From Pararoseomonas baculiformis (GTDB taxonomy: Bacteria > Pseudomonadota > Alphaproteobacteria > Acetobacterales > Acetobacteraceae), in the NCBI RefSeq assembly GCF_017813395.1, contig NZ_JAGIZB010000008.1:62001-126000 (forward strand): 64,000 nucleotides of DNA. Reading direction: 5' to 3'. The position numbers were made by a program, and so were the translations under genes. Shown here in pieces: positions 44,337-55,763 of this stretch (positions are counted from its first letter, which is position 1; every line of letters begins with the position of its first letter). The notes under the pieces were generated by a model. It was not told the origin of the DNA. It saw only the letters and a program-made list of their open reading frames with translations, and did no database searches.

Positions 44337-46225
44337 GGGCGTTGGTTCCCCCCGGGAGGAGGCGCGGCATCGGCCACCCGGGCAGGCGGCGCTGAGACGG
44401 GCTGTCGGAAGCGATTGATCGTATCGATCATGATGTCCCTCCCGATCGGGGCGGCCGCGCCCGAACCGCTGGTCCCATGCTCGACGATGACCATCACTGC
44501 GAATTGCGGGTTTTCATAAGGGGCAAAGCACACGAAGAGCGCATGGGGCCGCCATTCACGCGGCATGGATTCCACGCGGAAACCCCGCTCGCGCTGCTCG
44601 CGGCTCACGCGCCGGACCTGGGTCGTGCCGGTCTTGCCGGCAAGCTGCCCCAGCCCGCCCGGCAGCCGGGCGCCGCGCGCCGTGCCCCCCTCCTCATTCA
44701 CCACCGCCCACATCGCCTCCCGCACCAGGCGCAGGTCGCGCTCCGGGATGCCCAGGGAGGGCCAGTCTTCGGGACGCACCCCCTTCACGGGCCGGCCGCC
44801 GACGGAGCGGGTGAGATGCGGCTGCACCGCCCGCCCCGTCGCCAGCCGTGCCGTCATGGTCGCGAGCGAGAGAGGGGTGAGCTGGTAGAAGCCCTGGCCG
44901 ATCCCGTGCACCACCGTGTCACCCAGGTTCCAGGGCTTGCCCTGGGATGTCCGCCAGTCCCTCGTCGGCATCAGGCCGCGACGCGTGCCGGGCAGCTCGA
45001 TTTCCAGGTCCACGCCCATGCCGAAGCGCCGGCCCATCGCCGCGATCCGATCGATCCCGATCCGCTTCGCCATCTCATAGAAGTAGACGTCGCAGGAGTA
45101 TTTGATGGCGCCCCGCATATCGAGGCTGCCATGGCCGTAGCGGGAATGGCAGTGGAAGCGCGTGTCGCCCAGGTCGTAATGCCCGGGGCAGAACACCCGC
45201 TCCCCGGGGGTGCAGACCTTCGCTTCCAGCGCCGCGAGGGCCACCACCATCTTGAAGGTGGAGCCCGGCGCATAAAGCCCGTTGGTCGTCTTGTTGATCA
45301 GGGGAGTCTGGCGATTTCGGGTCCAGCTTCGCCACTGCGCCGATGAGACGCCGGAGTTGAAGATGTTGGGATCGAAGGAGGGCTGGGTGGCCATGGCCAG
45401 CACCTCACCGGTCCGGGCATCCAGCACCACGGCGCTGGTGCCTTCCTCGCAGCGGGCGCGCACGGCGCGCTGAAGCTCGGAATCCACGCTGATCTGCACG
45501 TCCTGGCCCGGCTGGCCCTCGCGCCGGTCGAGTTCGCGGATCACGCGGCCCACCGCGTTCACCTCCAGGCGGATCGATCCCGCACGGCCGCGCAGGGCCT
45601 TGTCGTGGAAGCGCTCGATCCCGGCCCGGCCAACCCGGATCCCGGGTAGCTCCAGCAACGGGTCCTCCCCGATATCGGCCTCCGCCGGCGGCGCGACATA
45701 GCCGACGACATGGGCCAGGTGCTCCTTCTCCGGGTATTCCCGGGTGGTGCCCACATCCACCGAGATGCCCGGCAGGTCCGGGGCGTTCATCTCGATACGG
45801 GCCATCTCCTCCCAGGTGAGGAATTCGCGCACGGTCACCGGGATGAAGCGGCGTCGGCGGCGCACCTCCCGCTCGATCCGGGCGCGCTCCGTCTCCGTCA
45901 GCGGCACGATCCGGTGGAAGGTGTCGAGCACCGCCGGCACGTCCCGCGCATCCTCGGCCACGATCAGGGCCCGCCAGTTCAGCTGGCTGCCGGCGATGAC
46001 CTTGCCTTCCCGGTCCAGCACGCGCCCACGGGGCGGCGCCACCAGCCGGGCGGAGATGCGGTTCTCCTCCGCCAGTGTCGCGTAGCGCTCCCCCTCCTCC
46101 ACCTGCAGCTTGTTCAGCCGCCAGCCCAGGAAGCCCAGCGCGCCGAGCTGTCCCGCGCCGAGCAGCAGCGCCCGGCGGGTAAAGACGCTGCGCCGCGCCT
46201 CCTCCTCCTTGCGTGCGGTGCTCAT
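44333..46225 (-). CDS. mrdA: penicillin-binding protein 2
   Basis: The 630-residue class B transpeptidase has a single N-terminal membrane anchor (about residues 18-38) and a pedestal domain with PPRGRVLDREGKVIAG. The catalytic domain has the active Ser in GSTFKMV near residue 322, the SxN-like YSCDVYF, and the KTG box GKTGTTQ near 530. It crosslinks side-wall peptidoglycan with RodA. The second motif reads S-C-D instead of S-x-N, which is common in PBP2. Confidence 0.95.
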   Translation of the reverse strand: MSTARKEEEARRSVFTRRALLLGAGQLGALGFLGWRLNKLQVEEGERYATLAEENRISARLVAPPRGRVLDREGKVIAGSQLNWRALIVAEDARDVPAVLDTFHRIVPLTETERARIEREVRRRRRFIPVTVREFLTWEEMARIEMNAPDLPGISVDVGTTREYPEKEHLAHVVGYVAPPAEADIGEDPLLELPGIRVGRAGIERFHDKALRGRAGSIRLEVNAVGRVIRELDRREGQPGQDVQISVDSELQRAVRARCEEGTSAVVLDARTGEVLAMATQPSFDPNIFNSGVSSAQWRSWTRNRQTPLINKTTNGLYAPGSTFKMVVALAALEAKVCTPGERVFCPGHYDLGDTRFHCHSRYGHGSLDMRGAIKYSCDVYFYEMAKRIGIDRIAAMGRRFGMGVDLEIELPGTRRGLMPTRDWRTSQGKPWNLGDTVVHGIGQGFYQLTPLSLATMTARLATGRAVQPHLTRSVGGRPVKGVRPEDWPSLGIPERDLRLVREAMWAVVNEEGGTARGARLPGGLGQLAGKTGTTQVRRVSREQRERGFRVESMPREWRPHALFVCFAPYENPQFAVMVIVEHGTSGSGAAAPIGRDIMIDTINRFRQPVSAPPARVADAAPPPGGNQRP

Positions 46226-46235
46226 GCGCGTCCCC

Positions 46236-46775
46236 TCATGCCAGGGCCTCGGCCCGCTCCATCGCCCGATGCGCCCAGGACATCAGCCAGGCCAGGCCCG
46301 GATAGATCCCGATGCTGAGGCCGAGCTGCGCGATGGCAGGGGTGGTCGGCGGCACCTGCCAGCTCAGCAAGGCCTGGAGGACAAAGCCCAGCCCAACGGC
46401 CAAGCTGGCGAAGCCGCAATAGGAGAGCCATACCAGCAGGAAGGACTGCTTCGCCAGAACCCGGCGCAGCCGCAGCAGCGCCGCATGTACCAGCAGCAGG
46501 GTCAATACCCCGATGCCGAGGGGCGCGAAGCCCAGAAGATCCTGCAGCAGCCCGAGCCCGAATGCCGCGGGCGCGGGCATGGCGGCCGGCCGGAACAGGC
46601 TCCAGAAGAAGACAGCCGCCAGCGATACGGCAGGCACGAGGGAAGGCAGCCCCACCGGTGCGGCGGCAAGGATCATGGCCAGCACCGTCGTCGCGGTCGG
46701 CACGGCCGCGCGCGCCATGGCATCGAGCCGTGCCAGCAATCCGGGCGCCGAGGCAGGGCGTCCCTTCCGGGCCAT
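46236..46775 (-). CDS. mreD: rod-shape determining protein MreD
   Basis: The 179-residue protein has five or six predicted transmembrane segments, including FGLGLLQDLLGFAPLGIGVL, the region most conserved in MreD. It belongs to the elongasome and lies between mreC and mrdA in the standard order. I chose the ATG at 46773-46775, preceded by GGGGAGG. A TTG at 46799 that overlaps the mreC stop is the alternative. Confidence 0.88.
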   Translation of the reverse strand: MARKGRPASAPGLLARLDAMARAAVPTATTVLAMILAAAPVGLPSLVPAVSLAAVFFWSLFRPAAMPAPAAFGLGLLQDLLGFAPLGIGVLTLLLVHAALLRLRRVLAKQSFLLVWLSYCGFASLAVGLGFVLQALLSWQVPPTTPAIAQLGLSIGIYPGLAWLMSWAHRAMERAEALA

Positions 46776-46795
46776 CTGCCTCCCCGCCCCGGGAT

Positions 46796-47665
46796 TCAAC
46801 GCCGGGGGCGGACGGAGGGGTCCGGCCGCGTCACGGCCTCGGGCGGCAGGATGCCGGCCAGGCCGAACTCAAAGATCCGAAGCAGGTCCAGCCGGTCCAG
46901 CTGGGCAAAAAGCTCCACCTCCGGCCAGCCGGTCTCTCCCAGCCGCACCACCCCGACCGGCAGGCCCGCCGGGAAGGTGGCCGATTCCGCCGAGGTGACC
47001 ACCCGGTCCCCCTCCCGCGGCTGCATGCCGGAGGGCCAGTGCTGCAGCCGGGGGCGCGCGCCATTGGTGCCCACCATCATCGCCCGCGCGCGGGAACCCT
47101 CCAGGACCACGGGGATTCGGCTGTTCATGTCGGTGACCAGCAGGATACGGGCCGACCGCGCACCCACCTCGGTCACGCGCCCGGCCAGCCCGCGCTCGTC
47201 CAGCGCCACCTGTCCCTTCTGCACCTGCAGGAATGGGCCAGTGGAGATGAGCACGGCCCGCGCATAGGTGCCGCCCGCATCCGCCACAACCCGCGCGGTG
47301 CGGAACTGGGGCGCCGGGTCGGGCACGAAGGAGAGTTGACGGCGGAGCAGCGCGTTCTCCGCCTCCAGCGCGAGCGCGGCGGCCTGCCAACGATGCAGCC
47401 GATCATTCTCCAGGCGCAGACGCGCCGCCTCCTCCTGCAGGTAGAACAAGGTCTGCGCCTCGGTCACGGCATGACGGACCGCGCCGATCGGCTCCGCGGC
47501 CACGGCGTAGAGGGGCGCGAGAAGATCGGCCAGCGCCATCCGCGTGCGCTCGACCAGCAGCGTGTCAGCCTTGCCGAGCAGCATGGTGCCGAAGCCGGCC
47601 GCGATCAGCACGGGCACGGAGAGCCGGGCCAGCGCCTGCCGGAGAGGGACGCTCAGACGAATCAT
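46796..47665 (-). CDS. mreC: rod-shape determining protein MreC
   Basis: The 289-residue protein has one N-terminal membrane segment (about residues 15-33) and a coiled coil about residues 68-112 (LQEEAARLRLENDRL). The periplasmic beta-domains follow with VISTGPFLQVQKGQVAL-like and GVRLGETGWPEVELF-like strands. It links MreB to PBP2 in the elongasome. A basic C-terminus RPDPSVRPRR follows the fold. Confidence 0.92.
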   Translation of the reverse strand: MIRLSVPLRQALARLSVPVLIAAGFGTMLLGKADTLLVERTRMALADLLAPLYAVAAEPIGAVRHAVTEAQTLFYLQEEAARLRLENDRLHRWQAAALALEAENALLRRQLSFVPDPAPQFRTARVVADAGGTYARAVLISTGPFLQVQKGQVALDERGLAGRVTEVGARSARILLVTDMNSRIPVVLEGSRARAMMVGTNGARPRLQHWPSGMQPREGDRVVTSAESATFPAGLPVGVVRLGETGWPEVELFAQLDRLDLLRIFEFGLAGILPPEAVTRPDPSVRPRR

Positions 47666-47811
47666 GCCGATCTCCCCTCCACCATCGGTTCCATCAACAG
47701 GCGCGCTTCATCCCGTGCGGGATGATCGCCATGCAAGCCTTTGATCGTGAAGATTACTCACAGAACCCAGGCAGCACGGGACTCGGCCCGTGCTGTCTCC
47801 CCCACCGGGGA

Positions 47812-48924
<1,113 letters not shown>

Positions 48925-49048
48925 CTAGCCGCAAGGCTCGGGCCACTCAAGCCGGAAACGCGGCCCGTTGCGCAAGATGACACGCCCGCAACCGCCTGGG
49001 ATGGATTGCGTTCCCTAGGCATCGTTCAACATTGCCAGGAACAACCCC

Positions 49049-49291
49049 ATGCGGAAGACCAGCCTCGCCATCCTCGCCGTCGCCAGCCTTGGCCTCGGCG
49101 CCTGCGGCTACAGCACCGGTGACCGGGCGGTCTCCGGTGGCCTTCTCGGCGCCGGCGCCGGCGCGGGCGTCGCGGCTATCACCGGCGGCAATGCCGGCAC
49201 CGGCGCCCTGATCGGCGGCGCGGCCGGCGCGGCCGGCGGTGCGCTGACCAGCGGCCGCGATGTCAACCTCGGCCGCCCCGCCTGGCGCTGA
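49049..49291 (+). CDS. small glycine-zipper lipoprotein
   Basis: The 80-residue protein has a lipoprotein signal with the lipobox LGAC and the modified Cys19. It then carries an alternating Gly-Ala stretch of glycine-zipper type (GGLLGAGAGAGVAAI and LIGGAAGAAGGAL). AGGAA precedes the ATG. It is divergent from mreB and followed by a strong terminator, so it is a single-gene unit. A role in envelope integrity is a guess from related small glycine-zipper lipoproteins. Confidence 0.82.
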   Translation: MRKTSLAILAVASLGLGACGYSTGDRAVSGGLLGAGAGAGVAAITGGNAGTGALIGGAAGAAGGALTSGRDVNLGRPAWR

Positions 49292-49321
49292 GCCGGCGGC
49301 CGCAGGGCCCGAAACGATGAA

Positions 49322-49355
49322 GGGCGCCCCCGGCAAGGGGGCGCCCTTCTCTTTT
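49322..49355 (+). terminator. strong rho-independent terminator
   Basis: GGGCGCCCCC and GGGGGCGCCC form a perfect 10-bp stem around GGCAA, followed by TTCTCTTTT. It ends the transcript of the small lipoprotein. Confidence 0.92.
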
Positions 49356-49413
49356 GCGGCTTACCCCGCCGGGTGTCCGGGCGGCCCCGCCATCCGCGGC
49401 CGCCCGCCACGTC

Positions 49414-51000
49414 CTACTCGGCCGGCACAGCCATTTCCGCCGGCGCCGTGCGCTGCCGCTTCACCAGCAGCTTGTTCAGCGCATGCACATAGGCCCGGGC
49501 GGAGGCGACGATCGTATCGGTATCCGCCCCCTGCCCGTCCACCAGCTTGCCCTGCTCCTCGAAGCGGACCGTCACCCGCGCCTGGGCATCGGTACCACCC
49601 GTGACGGACTGCACGGCATAGAGCTTCAGCGCGACATCATGTGCATAGGCTGCGCGGATCGCATTGAAGGTCGCGTCCACGGCACCGTCGCCGACCGCCA
49701 TGCCCTCGACCTCCTCGCCGTCGATCTCCAGCTTCAGCGTGGCCATCGGGCGGGTGTTCAAACCGGAGGTGACGGTCAGCGCCGTGAGCTTCACCCGGTC
49801 ATGCTGGCGGACCACCTCGTCGTCCACCAGGGCCACCACGTCCTCGTCGTAGACCACCTTCTTGCGGTCAGCGAGGTCCTTGAAGCGGCGGAAGGCATCG
49901 TTCAGCGCGTTGTCGCCCAGCTCGTAGCCCAGCGCCTTCAGCTTGTCGCGGAAGGCCGCGCGGCCGGAATGCTTGCCCAGAACCAGGGAGTTGGTGGTCC
50001 AGCCCACGCTTTCCGGCGTCATGATCTCGTAGGTGGAGGCGTCCTTCAGCACGCCGTCCTGGTGGATGCCAGACTCATGGGCAAAGGCATTGCGGCCAAC
50101 GATCGCCTTGTTCGGCTGCACGTCGAAGCCGGTGATGGTGGCCAGCAGGCGAGAGGTGCGCAGGATATTCGGCGTGTGGATGCCGGTGGCCCGCTGGATG
50201 GCGTTGCCGCGCGTGCGCAGCGCCATCGCCACCTCCTCCAGGCTGGCATTGCCCGCGCGCTCGCCGATGCCGTTGATCGTGCACTCCACCTGCCGGGCGC
50301 CGGCCTGGATGGCGGCCAGGGTGTTGGCCACGGCCAGTCCCAGATCGTCATGGTTATGGGTGGAGAAGATCACGCCATCGGCGCCCGGCACACGCTCCCG
50401 CAGCATGGTGAAGATGCGGGTCATGTCCTCTGGCAGGGCATAGCCCACCGTGTCCGGAACATTGATGGTGGTCGCGCCGGCCTTGATCGCGGCTTCCACG
50501 CAGCGGCACAGGAAGTCCGGATCCGTGCGGCTGCCATCCTCGGCGGACCATTCGACGTCATCCGTGTGCTGGCGGGCCAGCGCCACGCTGCGCACCACGG
50601 CGGCCAGAACATCCTCGTTCGACATGCGCAGCTTCACGCGCATGTGCAGCTCCGAGGTGGAGATGAAGGTGTGGATGCGGCCGCGCGCCGCGGGCTTGAT
50701 CGCCTCGGCGGCGCGGATGATGTCGGCATCGGCGGAGCGGGACAGGCCGCAGACCACCGGCCCGTCCTTGGCGAAGCGCTGGGAGATGGAGAGCACGCTT
50801 TCGAAATCGCCGGAGCTGGCGATGGGGAAGCCGGCCTCCAGCACATCCGCGCCCAGCTCCGCCAGGCTTTCCGCCATGCGCAGCTTCTCCTCCAGGTTCA
50901 TGGAGAAGCCGGGCGACTGCTCGCCGTCCCGCAGCGTGGTGTCGAAGATGATGACGCGGTCGTCGGCGATCTTGCCGAAGCTGGGATGGTTCATGGCCAT
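49414..51000 (-). CDS. leuA: 2-isopropylmalate synthase
   Basis: The 528-residue enzyme condenses acetyl-CoA with 2-oxoisovalerate, the first step of leucine synthesis. The catalytic domain has DTTLRDGEQSPGFSM near residue 20 and the metal-binding STHNHDDLGLA near 215. The C-terminal LeuA dimer domain (about 400-515), the leucine feedback site, is present with TVTSGLNTRPMATLKL. AAGGA lies 8 bases before the ATG. That ribosome-binding site is complementary to the leucine run of the candidate leader frame upstream. Confidence 0.96.
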   Translation of the reverse strand: MAMNHPSFGKIADDRVIIFDTTLRDGEQSPGFSMNLEEKLRMAESLAELGADVLEAGFPIASSGDFESVLSISQRFAKDGPVVCGLSRSADADIIRAAEAIKPAARGRIHTFISTSELHMRVKLRMSNEDVLAAVVRSVALARQHTDDVEWSAEDGSRTDPDFLCRCVEAAIKAGATTINVPDTVGYALPEDMTRIFTMLRERVPGADGVIFSTHNHDDLGLAVANTLAAIQAGARQVECTINGIGERAGNASLEEVAMALRTRGNAIQRATGIHTPNILRTSRLLATITGFDVQPNKAIVGRNAFAHESGIHQDGVLKDASTYEIMTPESVGWTTNSLVLGKHSGRAAFRDKLKALGYELGDNALNDAFRRFKDLADRKKVVYDEDVVALVDDEVVRQHDRVKLTALTVTSGLNTRPMATLKLEIDGEEVEGMAVGDGAVDATFNAIRAAYAHDVALKLYAVQSVTGGTDAQARVTVRFEEQGKLVDGQGADTDTIVASARAYVHALNKLLVKRQRTAPAEMAVPAE

Positions 51001-51108
51001 GGGAGCCGTCCTTCGTTGCCCGTTGCGGGGCTTGCCGTTTGCCGATGATCACAGGCGGGCGCGATGCCCGGGGAACCCCCTGAGCGATGCCGGCTGGTCA
51101 GCCGCGCG

Positions 51109-51228
51109 TCACGCCCAGGGGCGGCGAAGTCGAAGGAGAAGCGGAAGGAGAGCGATCGCCGGGCGCGCAAGGCCCACGGCCAGCGGGCCGGGCCTGGAAG
51201 GCGCGAAACGGGCGGGGTTCGCCTGCAT
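51109..51228 (-). CDS. candidate leucine-rich leader peptide of leuA
   Basis: The 39-codon frame starts at ATG 51228-51226 and ends with TGA at 51111-51109, 108 bases before leuA. Codons 27-34 read LLPLLLRL: six leucines in eight codons, four of them CTT and two CTC, although CTG dominates in neighbouring genes. This is the pattern of attenuator leaders of leucine operons. The codons include TCCTTCG, which can pair over 7 bases with CGAAGGA around the leuA ribosome-binding site. A ribosome stalled for lack of Leu-tRNA would cover it and free leuA. The leader's own ribosome-binding site is weak. Confidence 0.5.
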   Translation of the reverse strand: MQANPARFAPSRPGPLAVGLARPAIALLPLLLRLRRPWA

Positions 51229-51281
51229 GGCCGGGAAGCTACGTCCTGGATCGGATCGAGGCAAGCATGGAATGGTCTCGC

Positions 51282-51302
51282 GGGACCCCTCTCCGGGGCC
51301 CC
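51282..51302 (-). terminator. hairpin downstream of ilvC
   Basis: On the minus strand GGGGCCCC pairs with GGGGTCCC (one G-T wobble) around a 5-base loop, 11 bases after the ilvC stop. No T-run follows, so readthrough into leuA is possible. Confidence 0.35.
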
Positions 51303-51312
51303 GCGAACCGGG

Positions 51313-52916
<1,604 letters not shown>

Positions 52917-52918
52917 GC

Positions 52919-54712
52919 TCAGACCAGCACCTTGCCTTCATCGGTCACGCCCGCGACGCCGCCCGCCTGGCCCGGCCCGAGGATCATCTCATTATGCGCC
53001 GCGCCCGAGGGGATCATCGGGAAGACATTCTCCTTCTGGTCCACCGCGATATCGGCGATCACCGGCCCGGGATGCGCGATCATCTCGCGGATCACCTCGT
53101 CCAGATGGCTTGCATCCGTCGCGCGCAGGCCGCGGGCGTGGAAGCTCTCGGCCAGCTTCACGAAATCGGGCAGCGCGGCGGAATAGCTCTCGGAATAGCG
53201 GGAGCCATGCAGCAGCTCCTGCCACTGGCGCACCATGCCCATGTATTCGTTGTTCAGGATGAAGACCTTCACGGGCAGGCGGTACTGCGCCAGCGTGCCC
53301 ATCTCCTGGATATTCATCAGGATCGAGGCCTCGCCGGCGATATCGATCACCAGCGCATCTGGATGGGCGATCTGCACGCCGGCGGCGGCAGGCAGGCCAT
53401 AGCCCATGGTGCCCAGCCCGCCCGAGGTCATCCAGCGGTTCGGCTTCTCGAAGCCGAAATACTGGGCGGCCCACATCTGGTGCTGGCCCACCTCGGTGCT
53501 GATGAAGGTATCGCGGCCGCTCTCACGGGTCAGCTCGTACAGGCGCTTCACGGCATGCTGCGGCTTGATGATGCTGCCGCTCTGCTCGTAGCGAAGGCAG
53601 TCCCGCGTCCGCCAGCTGTCGATCTCGCGCCACCAGCCGGCCAGCGCCTCGCGGTCCTGCTCGGCGCCATCGGCCTGCCAGGCCTCGATCAGGGCGCGCA
53701 GCACCTCGGCGGCGTCCCCGACGACGGGAACATCGACCTTGACGTTCTTGTTGATGTTGGACGGGTCGATATCGGCATGGATCTTCTTCGATCCCGGGGA
53801 GAAGGCATTCAGCCGCCCGGTCACGCGATCATCGAAACGCGCGCCGATGTTGAACATCACGTCGCAGCCATGCATGGCGAGGTTCGCCTCGACCGTGCCG
53901 TGCATCCCAAGCATGCCGATGAAGCGGGGATCGCTCGCAGGGAACACGCCGAGCCCCATGAGGGTGTTCGTGCAGGGCATGTTCGCCATGCGCACGAACT
54001 TCGCCAGAAGCTCGCTCGCCTCGGGGCCCGCATTGATCACGCCGCCGCCCGCATAGACCACGGGCCGCTTGGCGCCCTTCAGCAACGCGACGGCCTGGCG
54101 GATGGACTCCGCATCCGGGCGGGTCTGGGGCCGGTAGGAGCGGTGCTCCTCCTTCGGCGCCTCCTCATACCCGCCCTTCGCCAGGAGAATGTCCTTGGGC
54201 AGGTCGATCACCACCGGGCCCGGACGGCCGGACCGGGCCACGTAGAAGGCGTCATGCACCGTACGAGCGAGGTCGCCGATCTTCTTGACGAGGTAGTTGT
54301 GCTTGGTCGCGGGGCGCGTGATGCCGGTCGTGTCCGCCTCCTGGAAGGCGTCGTTGCCGATCAGATGGGTCGGCACCTGCCCGGTAAGGCAGACGATGGG
54401 GATGCTGTCGAGCAGCGCGTCCACCAGCCCCGTCACCGCATTGGTGGCGCCGGGACCTGATGTTACCAGCACGCAGCCCACCTTGCCGGTCGAGCGGGCA
54501 TAGCCTTCCGCGGCATGCACGGCGGCCTGCTCGTGCCGCACCAGGATGTGGCGGATGGCGTTCTGTTGGAACAGCGCATCGTAGATCGGAAGTACCGCGC
54601 CGCCCGGATAGCCGAAGATTACCTCTACGCCTTGATCCTTCAGCGCACGAAGGACGATCTCGGCGCCCGTCAGGGTGCTCTGATCAGTCTGGGCAGGAAG
54701 GGTCGCGGACAT
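52919..54712 (-). CDS. ilvB: acetolactate synthase large subunit
   Basis: The 597-residue thiamine-diphosphate enzyme makes acetolactate or acetohydroxybutyrate. FGYPGGAVLPIYD and the catalytic Glu in RHEQAAVHAAEGYAR near residue 62 are present, as are the FAD-binding middle domain and the C-terminal TPP domain with ILNNEYMGMVRQWQ. In the metal-binding loop the sequence reads DIAGEASILMN, with Glu where many family members have Asp. Confidence 0.96.
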   Translation of the reverse strand: MSATLPAQTDQSTLTGAEIVLRALKDQGVEVIFGYPGGAVLPIYDALFQQNAIRHILVRHEQAAVHAAEGYARSTGKVGCVLVTSGPGATNAVTGLVDALLDSIPIVCLTGQVPTHLIGNDAFQEADTTGITRPATKHNYLVKKIGDLARTVHDAFYVARSGRPGPVVIDLPKDILLAKGGYEEAPKEEHRSYRPQTRPDAESIRQAVALLKGAKRPVVYAGGGVINAGPEASELLAKFVRMANMPCTNTLMGLGVFPASDPRFIGMLGMHGTVEANLAMHGCDVMFNIGARFDDRVTGRLNAFSPGSKKIHADIDPSNINKNVKVDVPVVGDAAEVLRALIEAWQADGAEQDREALAGWWREIDSWRTRDCLRYEQSGSIIKPQHAVKRLYELTRESGRDTFISTEVGQHQMWAAQYFGFEKPNRWMTSGGLGTMGYGLPAAAGVQIAHPDALVIDIAGEASILMNIQEMGTLAQYRLPVKVFILNNEYMGMVRQWQELLHGSRYSESYSAALPDFVKLAESFHARGLRATDASHLDEVIREMIAHPGPVIADIAVDQKENVFPMIPSGAAHNEMILGPGQAGGVAGVTDEGKVLV

Positions 54713-54772
54713 GCGGCTTTTCCTCGGAGAGGGTTGCGCGGGCCGGTGGTCTACGGGTCTGCTCTGCCGGGG

Positions 54773-55735
54773 TCAATGCATGTTTTTCAGAAATGATAAG
54801 ATTTCCCCGTTTTGACTTTCCGAAAATTGCGCGAGACCACCGATTCGCGCATTGATGATATGCGTGGCGCTCGGGTCAGCGAGCGGCTGGTTCCGGAACC
54901 ACGTGGCCTGGCGCTTCGTGTACTGGCCGATGGCCAGGCAGGCGCGCCGCCCTGCCTCGGTCAGCGCCATGCGGCCATCCAGCACCGCCGAAAGCTCCGG
55001 CACCCCATGGGCGCGCATGGCCGGCAGCGAGGGATCCAGCTCCTGGGCGCGGAGGGCGCGCACCTCCTCCATCGCGCCGGCGTCCAGCATGGCCTGCCAG
55101 CGCGCGCCGATCGCGGCCCGCAAGGCATCCCGCGGCGGATCGATCAGGATCGCCCGGAAGGCATAGGGCGCCGGGCCGGTTGCCGGCGCCACCGCCTGCC
55201 ATTCGGCCAGTCCGCGCCCCGTGCCGCGCCACACCTCCCAGGCGCGCGCCAGGCGCTGGCTGTCCCCGGGGCGCAGCTTGGCGGCGCTGCGGGGATCCGC
55301 GGCCTGCAGCCGGGCATGCAGGGCGACGGGTCCTTCCTCCGCTAGCAAGCGCCGCGCCTCCTCCCGCACCTCCCGGGGTATGGGCGGCATCTCGGAAAGG
55401 CCCCGGGTCAGGCTGCTGAAATAAAGCCCGGTCCCGCCGCACAGGATCGGCAGCCGGCCGGCCGCACGGGCACGCCCCATGGCCTGCAGCGCGGCGTCCC
55501 GCCACCAGGCGACGGATGCGGCCTGGGCCGCCGGATGCACGCCATAGAGGTCATGCGGCACCATGGCCTCCTCTTCCGGAGAAGGCCTGGCCGTCAGGAC
55601 GCGGAGCTCGCGATAGACCTGCATGGAATCGGCATTGATCACCACCCCGCCCAGGTGCTGTGCGAGATTGAGGGCAAGGGCGGATTTGCCGGAAGCGGTC
55701 GGTCCGGCAATCAGGAGGGCAGGCGGTTGCTCCAT
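54773..55735 (-). CDS. miaA: tRNA dimethylallyltransferase
   Basis: The 320-residue enzyme adds a dimethylallyl group to A37 of tRNAs reading U-starting codons. The P-loop GPTASGKSALALN, the conserved INADSMQVYRELRVLTARPS and CGGTGLYFSSLTRGL match MiaA. I chose the ATG at 55733-55735. The further upstream ATG at 55765 would reach into the divergent serB start. ilvB begins 60 bp downstream. Confidence 0.94.
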   Translation of the reverse strand: MEQPPALLIAGPTASGKSALALNLAQHLGGVVINADSMQVYRELRVLTARPSPEEEAMVPHDLYGVHPAAQAASVAWWRDAALQAMGRARAAGRLPILCGGTGLYFSSLTRGLSEMPPIPREVREEARRLLAEEGPVALHARLQAADPRSAAKLRPGDSQRLARAWEVWRGTGRGLAEWQAVAPATGPAPYAFRAILIDPPRDALRAAIGARWQAMLDAGAMEEVRALRAQELDPSLPAMRAHGVPELSAVLDGRMALTEAGRRACLAIGQYTKRQATWFRNQPLADPSATHIINARIGGLAQFSESQNGEILSFLKNMH

Positions 55736-55763
55736 TTCGGGTCCAGGGGCATGAACCGCGCCC

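Larger units (their letters stand above)
51001..51312. promoter_or_regulatory. leuA leader region
   Basis: This 312-bp stretch between ilvC and leuA holds the leucine-rich frame at 51109-51228. It also holds a complementary pair: plus-strand TCCTTCG at 51009-51015, over the leuA ribosome-binding site, and plus-strand CGAAGGA at 51131-51137, within the leucine codons. A hairpin lies next to ilvC. A small CGGCT/AGCCG stem-loop follows the leader stop. There is no clear T-run terminator, so translational rather than transcriptional control seems likelier. Confidence 0.55.
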
